A DNA stretch of 26,988 bases from the IMG/VR virus record IMGVR_UViG_3300025131_000342, positions 1 to 26,988 of that record. One strand, given 5' to 3'. Origin of the DNA: a virus. The notes beneath the pieces are model-generated. The model saw nothing but the letters and a program-made list of their open reading frames with translations. It ran no database searches and was not told where the DNA came from. The first letter of the stretch is position 1; each line of letters begins with the position of its first letter. Positions 5,914 to 12,231 of this stretch are shown in pieces. Made by a program: the position numbers and the translations under genes.

Positions 5914-6092
5914 ATCCAATATGGGCATTATTTTTCAAGGACAGGTTTAGAACACCTTTTTCAGTTTATAGAATGAGTTTAGCAGAACTTGTAGTTTTGC
6001 TTGGGCTTGTTGCTGGTGCTGGAATCGGAGTTGCTAAAGGAATTGACTGGATCCTTGATATAGAAGGTGTCTCTTCTACTGTTGATGAATAG
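5910..6092 (+). CDS. small single-pass membrane protein
   Basis: A 60-residue protein with one hydrophobic segment at about residues 24-43 (LAELVVLLGLVAGAGIGVAK), basic residues before it and an acidic C-terminus. Its ATG overlaps the TGA of the two-helix membrane protein, and a GGGAG lies upstream in that gene, so the two are produced together. The Gly/Ala-rich helix would pack closely with others. It may be a partner such as an antiholin, which is inference from pairing only. Confidence 0.5.
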   Translation: MNPIWALFFKDRFRTPFSVYRMSLAELVVLLGLVAGAGIGVAKGIDWILDIEGVSSTVDE

Positions 6093-6210
6093 AAAAAATA
6101 AGGGTTTTATAAATCGAAATCCAAAATATTGGATAAAATTCAGGAAAATTAGAAAGAGTGTTCTAAGTTTTTTTAGAAAAGAGTCCAAAATAAAAAATCG
6201 CAAGTCCTAA
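6085..6210 (+). CDS. possible 41-residue basic ORF
   Basis: An ATG at 6085 inside the end of the preceding gene opens a frame of 41 codons rich in Lys, Arg and Ile/Phe (MNRKNKGFINRNPKYW then IKFRKIRKSVLSFFRK). The composition matches the basic cargo proteins but there is no tag and no clear ribosome site; GAAGGTG lies about 18 bases upstream. It fills most of the gap before the next promoter. It could be a real toxin-like or DNA-binding peptide, or a chance frame in AT-rich DNA, where AAA/AGA codons are common. Confidence 0.3.
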   Translation: MNRKNKGFINRNPKYWIKFRKIRKSVLSFFRKESKIKNRKS

Positions 6211-6227
6211 CTTAGGTTTCTACGCTA

Positions 6228-6234
6228 TATAATA
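6228..6234 (+). promoter_or_regulatory. TATAATA late-promoter-like box before tagged gene 8
   Basis: TATAATA, then 12 bases containing AGAGG, then the ATG at 6247. It starts the second block of tagged genes after the membrane-protein pair. Same leadered class as at 1760. Confidence 0.5.
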
Positions 6235-6246
6235 CAGAGGCACACT

Positions 6247-6627
6247 ATGAATTTTCAAGATCGACTAATAAATGTTTTACTAGAAGCAAAGTATATGGGA
6301 AATTTTAAAGATAGGGAAAACAGAAGGGCGGCTGCTTATAATAGGGCTGCTGCTGCACAGGGGCCTAGAGCAATAGCTAGGGCAAAACAGGGGCACGGAC
6401 CACTTACCACTCGATGGGCTGAAACTGAGATTGCACAAGCTTATGCTAAAGGAAAGGAGAAGATTCCTAGCAGAGGGTCACAATCTAACGCTCCTCAAGC
6501 TGATGTTAAAGCAGCCAAGAAAAGAAGAGAAAAAATCCATCCTCAAATAAATCTTGGACCTAAAAGAGCAGGGAAGTACGATGCTAGTATATTTGGATTA
6601 GGAAAAAAAAGAAAGTGGGAGAAGTAA
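6247..6627 (+). CDS. internal-head-protein-like, tagged basic protein 8
   Basis: A 126-residue protein. Shortened tag MNFQDRLINVLLE (1-13) followed by A, an ideal [L/I]-x-E/A site. It keeps the LINVLLE core although its first half differs (FQDR for NFEEY), which marks the core as the constrained part. The body is Ala/Arg/Lys-rich (ENRRAAAYNRAAAAQGPRAI) and ends in a basic run (LGKKRKWEK). Has its own promoter-like box and AGAGG ribosome site. Inferred packaged DNA-binding cargo. Confidence 0.72.
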   Translation: MNFQDRLINVLLEAKYMGNFKDRENRRAAAYNRAAAAQGPRAIARAKQGHGPLTTRWAETEIAQAYAKGKEKIPSRGSQSNAPQADVKAAKKRREKIHPQINLGPKRAGKYDASIFGLGKKRKWEK

Positions 6628-6630
6628 ATA

Positions 6631-6987
6631 GTGGATTACACAGACCGTATTAAAGAACACATTCTAGAAACTAGAAAGATTAAACAATCCCCAGTAAGTA
6701 GGAAGCAAGAAATAGCTTTACAGCATATGAAATTACTTAAAATGGGTGAAAAAGATTCTGAAGAAGCTAAAGAACTTAGAAGACAATATAGAAGACTAGA
6801 AGGGGAAAAGATCGTAGAGAAAAAAGATTGGATGCAGGGAGCCGTAAAGCGTCCAGGTAGATGCACTCCAATGCCTAATCCTGATTGTCCTGTGGGAAGT
6901 CCCCAATACAATCTTGGAAAAAGATTTAAAAAAGCAGCCAGAAAGAAAAAACGCAAAGGTGGTACTGGCTGGCAAGGAAAAGTTTAG
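6631..6987 (+). CDS. tag-like basic protein 9 (GTG start)
   Basis: A 118-residue protein begun by GTG three bases after the previous stop, with GAGAAG upstream. Its N-terminus MDYTDRIKEHILE (1-13, then T) keeps the spacing of charged and aliphatic residues and ends I-L-E, so it is a divergent tag. The body is helical and charged, followed by a Cys/Pro segment (RCTPMPNPDCPVGSPQY) and a strongly basic end (RFKKAARKKKRKGG). The two Cys could form a small loop. Grouped with the cargo family by position, N-terminus and charge, with less certainty than proteins 1-8. Confidence 0.62.
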   Translation: MDYTDRIKEHILETRKIKQSPVSRKQEIALQHMKLLKMGEKDSEEAKELRRQYRRLEGEKIVEKKDWMQGAVKRPGRCTPMPNPDCPVGSPQYNLGKRFKKAARKKKRKGGTGWQGKV

Positions 6988-6996
6988 GAAATTATC

Positions 6997-7455
6997 ATGA
7001 GAACAATATACAGACCATTTGTAAAAACCTTTTTAGTAGAAAGTACCTTCACTTCGGGAGTTACTTTAACAGATTCCACAGGGGCAGAAATAAGTTGTAA
7101 TTTTGTTAACCTTGCTACTAGTGCTGGTAGTGGCGATTCTAGGAGTAATGTAATACTCTTAGAACCTTCTGGTATGGCTGGTAATGTTCCTACAGGTCCT
7201 AGCGGTATGGTCGATGGGGGGGCTTCTGCGATTGATGGCTCTGGCATGTTAGGAGACATCGCCCAACCTAATAATGGAGTTGCACAGTTGGTCTTAGGGA
7301 TAGGAGATAGAGTCTCGGCTGTTAATATTACCAATATGGTAACGGAAGTGACGGATACAACAGCTAACGGAACATTTGTTCGTTGTTTCCTAACTTATGG
7401 TAATGTAAATGTCCAAAACACCCTTAAAGATGGGCAATATGGAAGAGGATCTTGA
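6997..7455 (+). CDS. tag-bearing, non-basic virion protein
   Basis: A 152-residue protein. The N-terminus MRTIYRPFVKTFLVE (1-15) followed by S has the aromatic, basic and F-L-V-E pattern of the tags (compare TTFLVE in protein 7) and a good cleavage context. Everything after it is unlike the cargo proteins: Gly/Ser/Thr-rich, few charges, beta-strand-like (VTLTDSTGAEISCNFVNLA; VVTGEV-type alternation), as in capsid decoration or head-surface proteins. It may be a head protein whose N-terminus is removed during maturation. TAGGAAATTATC precedes the ATG. It is followed without a gap by a second virion-like gene. Confidence 0.6.
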   Translation: MRTIYRPFVKTFLVESTFTSGVTLTDSTGAEISCNFVNLATSAGSGDSRSNVILLEPSGMAGNVPTGPSGMVDGGASAIDGSGMLGDIAQPNNGVAQLVLGIGDRVSAVNITNMVTEVTDTTANGTFVRCFLTYGNVNVQNTLKDGQYGRGS

Positions 7456-7458
7456 CAG

Positions 7459-7887
7459 GTGCAGTTTTATAATCCTACTCCTCAAGGAGTGAAAACTCCT
7501 CTTAGAGGAACCAACGAGGTAAGAAGAAGAGAGTCAGATGCCTATAGAGTAGTCTATAGAAATGATGGGGATATAGCTTATACTTTTACAGCTAAAAGTG
7601 ATGGGGGCTTTGGAGGCTCACTTGGTAATGATGTTACTGTGACCTGTTGGCAAATGCCTGCACTAACTAAATTCAGGTTACAATTTTGGAATAGAGATGG
7701 TACTCAAATAGGGGATACTCTTACCTCCTTCGCGGGGTTAGCGGGGGTTTTAGATAAATTAAATAATGATGCTTATTTATCAAGTAGATTTAGCGCAAGA
7801 GCAGGAGTAGTAGCTACTAATGTAGCATTAGAAGACACAGGATCAGGAATGGCGAATGGTAAACTTATGACAGGAGGTAATGGATGA
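7459..7887 (+). CDS. probable virion structural protein (GTG start)
   Basis: A 142-residue protein started by GTG at 7459, with GAGG about 10 bases upstream inside the previous gene. It has no tag. It reads as a beta-rich small domain (YTFTAKSDGGFGGSLGNDV, then VTCWQMPALTKFRLQFWN), a helical segment (GVLDKLNNDAYLSSRFSAR) and a Gly-rich end, which is common for phage head or tail accessory proteins. The pairing with 6997-7455 suggests the two proteins act together, perhaps as decoration or head-completion components. The family is not recognised. Its stop overlaps the ATG of a 19-residue Cys peptide (ATGA). Confidence 0.55.
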   Translation: MQFYNPTPQGVKTPLRGTNEVRRRESDAYRVVYRNDGDIAYTFTAKSDGGFGGSLGNDVTVTCWQMPALTKFRLQFWNRDGTQIGDTLTSFAGLAGVLDKLNNDAYLSSRFSARAGVVATNVALEDTGSGMANGKLMTGGNG

Positions 7888-7943
7888 AAGTTACTAAAAA
7901 ATATATGTTAAGACCTTGTGCTAGGTGTAAAAACGGCTGCTGA
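7884..7943 (+). CDS. 19-residue Cys-rich micropeptide
   Basis: A very short frame, MKVTKKYMLRPCARCKNGC, with a near-perfect Shine-Dalgarno AGGAGG five bases before its ATG and an ATGA overlap with the preceding gene. The basic N-terminus and C-x2-C-x3-C end look like half a zinc knuckle. Its TGA lies directly against the stop of the convergent membrane-protein gene at 7944. A ribosome site this strong is unusual in this window and suggests the peptide is made. Function unknown. Confidence 0.5.
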   Translation: MKVTKKYMLRPCARCKNGC

Positions 7944-8228
7944 CTACAGACGAGGATCTTTTAAAGCCAAGCTCCAAGTGATACAATAAATAATCCAGGC
8001 AGCGGCTGATCCTAAAATAGCGTCAAAGAGTATAAAATCCGTTGGAGACTTCCAGAACGAAAGTACTAAGCCAACCCAAAAGCCCATACACATAGGGCAA
8101 TGAAAAAGGTCTCCTAATTTTGTATTTATTTCAGAAGCCTTTTTTCTCCAGGGGGCACCTATCTTTGATACTGTAATAATATTAACAGTACCAAACACGA
8201 CTAAACAAAATAATAATAAATCTAACAT
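7944..8228 (-). CDS. small membrane protein with CPMCxxFW motif (DUF1360-like)
   Basis: A 94-residue protein with hydrophobic segments at about 2-20, 49-60 and 68-86, and a C44-P-M-C47-M-G-F-W motif between the first two. Small membrane proteins with a CPxC...W motif at the edge of a helix occur as the DUF1360 family in phages and bacteria, with unknown role. It is the second gene of a leftward pair; its start overlaps the end of the glycosyltransferase gene (8222-8228), so they are probably co-translated. GGAG lies 11 bases before the ATG. Could serve in envelope modification together with the transferase, which is inference from pairing. Confidence 0.62.
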   Translation of the reverse strand: MLDLLLFCLVVFGTVNIITVSKIGAPWRKKASEINTKLGDLFHCPMCMGFWVGLVLSFWKSPTDFILFDAILGSAAAWIIYCITWSLALKDPRL

Positions 8229-8920
8229 ACTATTGGAAACTCCTTTTCATTTTTTTTAATAAATAGTTCTCTATTGCGATGCCAGGAGTCCCTTCCAGCG
8301 AGTTCTCCTCTTGAATGATGTATTATAGAGAGGGGAATTGTTTTATTGATATATCCTTTCTGATGAGCAGAATAAGTATAGTGAATATCATAGAAATCCC
8401 ACTCTCCTTCTAGGTACTTTGGTTTTTCTAGCCCTACATCTTCTAATACTTTAGCCTTTGCAGCTAAAAACAAACCATCTAATACAACTACTTGTCCATT
8501 TTTTCCATAAACAGTTTTATCTAGTTGTTGTGTTTCCTTTGTAACATGAAAAACTTCTCCTCTATGGTAACCTTGACCCCATCTTGCTTGATTCCACCAA
8601 ATAGAATCATTTCCCAGATAAGTAGTACCAGCAGGACCCACAAAACCAGTATCATTTTTAATGTTTTTAGTTAAAACTTCTTTTAAAGAAGGAAGTGGCA
8701 ATCTTATTTGAATATCATCATGTGAGAGAATAATTATATCATCAGGATTAGGATTAGTTTTTTTAAATGCTTTAAGATATCCTCCAAAAATAGAGGATTG
8801 TCCTACTATTAGTTTTACTTCTACTGAGGAAAGGGCTAAATACTGTAAATACCTTTGCGTTATATCAGTAAGCTGCTTACTTCTTGTACAAATAAATGCA
8901 TATATTTTCTGATCCGACAT
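8222..8920 (-). CDS. family 2-like glycosyltransferase
   Basis: A 232-residue protein from the ATG at 8920; the frame extends to 8947 but would run into the terminase gene. It starts with a strand-turn-helix (KIYAFICTRS), continues through DDIIILSHDDI with an acidic D-x-D-like centre at residues 67-69 and DGLFLAAKAKVL (148-159), and ends with a paired His motif (IIHHS). This is the outline of GT-A fold transferases of the Glyco_tranf_2_5 type. Likely role: transfer of a sugar to phage DNA, virion protein or host surface; the acceptor cannot be told. It is divergent from the terminase with 15 bases between the two ATGs. Confidence 0.72.
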   Translation of the reverse strand: MSDQKIYAFICTRSKQLTDITQRYLQYLALSSVEVKLIVGQSSIFGGYLKAFKKTNPNPDDIIILSHDDIQIRLPLPSLKEVLTKNIKNDTGFVGPAGTTYLGNDSIWWNQARWGQGYHRGEVFHVTKETQQLDKTVYGKNGQVVVLDGLFLAAKAKVLEDVGLEKPKYLEGEWDFYDIHYTYSAHQKGYINKTIPLSIIHHSRGELAGRDSWHRNRELFIKKNEKEFPIVC

Positions 8921-8931
8921 ATAATATAATA
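8920..8931 (+). promoter_or_regulatory. overlapping TATAATA boxes between divergent genes
   Basis: TATAATATAATA contains two overlapping TATAATA boxes on the plus strand (8920-8926 and 8925-8931). The nearer box is four bases from the terminase ATG. On the minus strand the string reads TATTATATTATA and abuts the glycosyltransferase start. No Shine-Dalgarno site fits either gene in the 15-base gap, so at least the terminase mRNA may be leaderless. Confidence 0.45.
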
Positions 8932-8935
8932 GACT

Positions 8936-10486
8936 ATGGAAGCACAAGAATTACTAGAAGAATTTAAAAAATGTAAGGAAGATCCGATGTACTTCCTCTG
9001 CAACTATATTAAAGTTATACACCCAATGCGGGGGCTTGTGCCTTTTGATCTATACCCATTTCAGAGAGATATTGTACATAATCTAGAGAATAATAGATTC
9101 AATATTTTAAGGAAGTTTAGGCAAGCAGGATGTACTACCATAGCGTCTGCGTATTCCTTGTGGATGGCTTTATTCAAGAAGCACCAAACTATTGTAATCC
9201 TTTCTAAGGGGGATGTAGAGGCTACCGAGGTACTGGAACGAATTAAGATTATGTATGGAGAACTTCCTGAGTTCCTAAAGCCAGGAGTAGAGGAAAGTAA
9301 TAAGCATACCTTTAAACTTAAGAGTACTTCCGTCATAAAATCAAGACCCTCTGGTAAACAATCAGGTAGATCTCTGGCGGGATCTATGTTGATTATTGAT
9401 GAGGCTGCTTTTATTGAGTTTGTTGATACTATTTGGGCTGCTGTTTATCCCATTATTTCTACGGGAGGTAGGGTGTTTGTTCTATCCACAGTTAATGGAG
9501 TAGGTAATTGGTATCATAACCAATATATTCAGGCTATGAACAACGAGAACTCTTTTCATGCAATTGATATTAACTGGGAAAGTCACCCAGAGTATAAAAG
9601 ACAAGAAGGGTTTGATAAGTTATACGCTCAGATGGAGAAAAAAGGAGTATTTGTTGATAAGTGGGAAGAAACTACTAAAAAGAATATGCCCATGCGTCAA
9701 TGGTTGCAAGAATATGAATGTGAGTTTTTAGGAACAGGATCAACCTATGTAGATGGTGAAAATCTTAAGATGCTTGTTGAAAATCAGTCCGATGATTACG
9801 ATATTAAGTATAATAATAGAATGAGAGTATGGAAAGAACCAGAGCCCTACTATGATTATGTAATAGGAGTAGATGTAGCTTTAGGTAGAGATAGAGATCA
9901 TTCAGCATTTCATATTATAAACAGGTACACAGGAGAACAGGTAGCTGAGTTTTATTCTAATAAAACACCTATCAATGATTTTGCTGAAATTATAGCTACA
10001 GAAGGAAATTATTATAATTTGGCTAATGTAATTGTTGAACGAAATACTATAGGGAATAACTTAATTGATTGGCTTTTTAATGTTTTAGAATATGAAAATC
10101 TTTGGATGGAGAGCAACGGAGATTTTGGAGTACAGGTCAGTAATAAAAATAGAGAAACTTTATTAGCGAGAATGGAAGAATTTATTAGAATTAATGCTGT
10201 TAAAATCAACTCTAAAAGAACGGTGGATGAATTATTAACTTTTATTATAAATAATAGCGGAAAAGCGGAGGCAGATACAGGAAAAAACGATGATTTAGTT
10301 ATGAGTTTAGCTTTAACTATTCATATTCTCTTTACTTTATCTGAATCTGATCCGATAGAGGTTTCAACTGGACTAAATAAAGAGAGAGATAAACCATTAG
10401 CAGCAGCTATGTCTAGGCAAAAGGCACATGTAAAAACTTATGGTGGAGTAACTGAGGAAGATATCAAATGGCTGATGAAAAACTAA
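8936..10486 (+). CDS. 17: terminase large subunit (gp17-like)
   Basis: A 516-residue DNA-packaging motor. The ATPase half has a deviant Walker A at 59-68 (RKFRQAGCTT), Walker B MLIIDE at 151-156 and an STVNG coupling motif at 184-188. The nuclease half shows the RNase H-like acidic residues D313 (GVDVA), E368 (VIVERN) and D452/D453 (KNDDLVMSLAL). The N-terminal EEFKKCKEDPMYF matches the T4 gp17 region EEWKKCRDDIVYF, which supports the start at 8936 and shows that roughly 100 residues of the T4 N-terminus are absent. In the P-loop the usual Lys is Cys; several terminases use an Arg or Lys at the start of the loop instead (R59, K60 or R62 here). Overlaps the portal gene by 19 bases. No ribosome site at the start. 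Confidence 0.95.
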   Translation: MEAQELLEEFKKCKEDPMYFLCNYIKVIHPMRGLVPFDLYPFQRDIVHNLENNRFNILRKFRQAGCTTIASAYSLWMALFKKHQTIVILSKGDVEATEVLERIKIMYGELPEFLKPGVEESNKHTFKLKSTSVIKSRPSGKQSGRSLAGSMLIIDEAAFIEFVDTIWAAVYPIISTGGRVFVLSTVNGVGNWYHNQYIQAMNNENSFHAIDINWESHPEYKRQEGFDKLYAQMEKKGVFVDKWEETTKKNMPMRQWLQEYECEFLGTGSTYVDGENLKMLVENQSDDYDIKYNNRMRVWKEPEPYYDYVIGVDVALGRDRDHSAFHIINRYTGEQVAEFYSNKTPINDFAEIIATEGNYYNLANVIVERNTIGNNLIDWLFNVLEYENLWMESNGDFGVQVSNKNRETLLARMEEFIRINAVKINSKRTVDELLTFIINNSGKAEADTGKNDDLVMSLALTIHILFTLSESDPIEVSTGLNKERDKPLAAAMSRQKAHVKTYGGVTEEDIKWLMKN

Positions 10487-12231
10487 AAAATCCAGAAAGA
10501 ATTGATGAATTTGGTCAGACAGATTGGGGGGGAACTCCTAATGCTTTTGGAGCATACTTTTATCCCACAGGACGCTTAGGGAAGTTTTTAGCTAGATTCT
10601 TTGCCACTAAAGCGGCTCCTTATATTGCTAGACAAGATGACAACGGGGTTGATCAGCTAGTAGAACCTGCTCCTCTTGCAGGAGATACCGTAACACAGGC
10701 AGACACTATTAAGCCTACTGGTCCTGCGGGTATGGCAGCTTTAAATTCTACTAGACCAGTAACCTTACCTGAATTAGAGCGTAATAGACAAAAAAGATAT
10801 AAAGAATATGAATCTATGGATGAATATCCAGAGGTTGCGGCTGCTTTTGATATTTATTCTGATGATGCTACTCAAAGAAATACTAAAGGGGAACGCTGGA
10901 CTGTCTTATCTGATCATACGGAAGTACAAAAGACTATACAAAACTTATTTAGAGATATAAAATTAAATAGATATTATTGGGATATTGTGAGGAATACTGT
11001 TAAGTATGGAGATGCTTTTTGTGAGGCTATAACAGATGTTAATCATCCTGATAGAGGAATTCAGAGATTAAAAATTCTAAATCCTCATTTTATATTGAGA
11101 GTAGAGAATGAGTATGGCTATTTAACGGACTTTTTGCAGGAAATCCCAGACAAGGGAGATTGGAGTGCTTATGGCTTACAGGGTGAAGCCATGCAGAGTG
11201 CTAAGTATGTTACTTTAGATAAGAACCAAATTATTCATTTTAGATTATTTACTTCAGACCCTTATTTTTATCCCTATGGTAAGTCTATTGCAGCCTTGGC
11301 AGTTAGAATCTTCCGTTCTCTCAAGATGATGGAAGATGCTATGATTATCTATAGATTAGCACGGGCACCCGAAAGGCGTATTTTTTATGTAGATGTAGGT
11401 AACTTACCTACAAATAAGGCTGAGATTTTTATAGAAAAATTAAAGCAAAAATTCAAAAAAGAAAAATACTACAACCAACAACAAGGATCAGTCGATGAAC
11501 GATACAACCCGCTTTCTATGGATGAGGATTTCTTTGTTCCTACAAGACAAGGAGGGGGGACAAAAATTGAAACTCTTAGAGGAGCAGAAAATCTGGGAGA
11601 AGTTGACGATGTTAAGTACTTTAGAGATAAATTGCTTGCCGTTCTTAAAGTCCCCAAAGATTATATCGTAGAAAAAGATCAGTCTCCTGAGAGAAAAGCT
11701 AATCTCTCTCAATTAGATGTAAAATTTGCTAGAACTATTATTAGAGTTCAGCACAGTATAGAAATTGGATTAGAGAGTTTAGCTAAAAAACACCTTAGAT
11801 TATTAGGATTCCCTGAAACCATGCTTAAGGATCTTCGTATTGAATTACCAGATCCTTCTGATATGTTTACTAAGAGAAAATTAGATATTGATGCTCAAAA
11901 AGCGGGTGTAGTTCAGCAAGTCGTTGGTTTAAACTTATTTCCTAAATCACAGATATATAAAGAATATTACCATATGTCAGATGCAGAAATAGAAACTACA
12001 CTTCAAGCTATTGAAGATGAAAGCGCGGCTGTGGGAGAAGAGCAATTAGCAGCCCAACAGGATAATCTACAAAATGGTGCAGGAGGAGGGGAGCCTCCTC
12101 CCCTCCCAGAGTCTAAAGATAAAAAAATAAGTAGACTTAGAAAAATAATGCTCACAGAAAACCTAGATAGTAGTAAGGTTAGAATTCTAAAAAGAATTTA
12201 TACTAATTTAAAGGAATCGACTGATGTATGA
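10468..12231 (+). CDS. 20: portal protein (gp20-like)
   Basis: A 587-residue dodecameric portal vertex protein, the channel through which the terminase pumps DNA and on which the head assembles. Recognised from the T4-portal-type core: ELERNRQKRYKEYESMDEYP and AFDIYSDDAT (about 105-135), IVRNTVKYGDAFCE, the lysine-rich KLKQKFKKEKYYN region, an APERRIFYVDVGNLP strand (clip region) and KVPKDYIVEKDQSPERKANL near 390-410. T4 gp20 is 524 residues; the extra length here is mainly N-terminal (Gly/Pro-rich linker) and an acidic Gln/Glu-rich C-terminal segment. It starts within the terminase gene and overlaps the next gene by 8 bases, making a tight packaging operon. In T4, genes 18 and 19 lie between 17 and 20; here they do not. 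Confidence 0.94.
   Translation: MADEKLKNPERIDEFGQTDWGGTPNAFGAYFYPTGRLGKFLARFFATKAAPYIARQDDNGVDQLVEPAPLAGDTVTQADTIKPTGPAGMAALNSTRPVTLPELERNRQKRYKEYESMDEYPEVAAAFDIYSDDATQRNTKGERWTVLSDHTEVQKTIQNLFRDIKLNRYYWDIVRNTVKYGDAFCEAITDVNHPDRGIQRLKILNPHFILRVENEYGYLTDFLQEIPDKGDWSAYGLQGEAMQSAKYVTLDKNQIIHFRLFTSDPYFYPYGKSIAALAVRIFRSLKMMEDAMIIYRLARAPERRIFYVDVGNLPTNKAEIFIEKLKQKFKKEKYYNQQQGSVDERYNPLSMDEDFFVPTRQGGGTKIETLRGAENLGEVDDVKYFRDKLLAVLKVPKDYIVEKDQSPERKANLSQLDVKFARTIIRVQHSIEIGLESLAKKHLRLLGFPETMLKDLRIELPDPSDMFTKRKLDIDAQKAGVVQQVVGLNLFPKSQIYKEYYHMSDAEIETTLQAIEDESAAVGEEQLAAQQDNLQNGAGGGEPPPLPESKDKKISRLRKIMLTENLDSSKVRILKRIYTNLKESTDV

Noticed and set aside
7944-8228. CPMC motif as a thioredoxin-like active site
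   Set aside because: The protein is a short membrane protein without a thioredoxin fold; the motif sits next to a helix as in DUF1360-type proteins.
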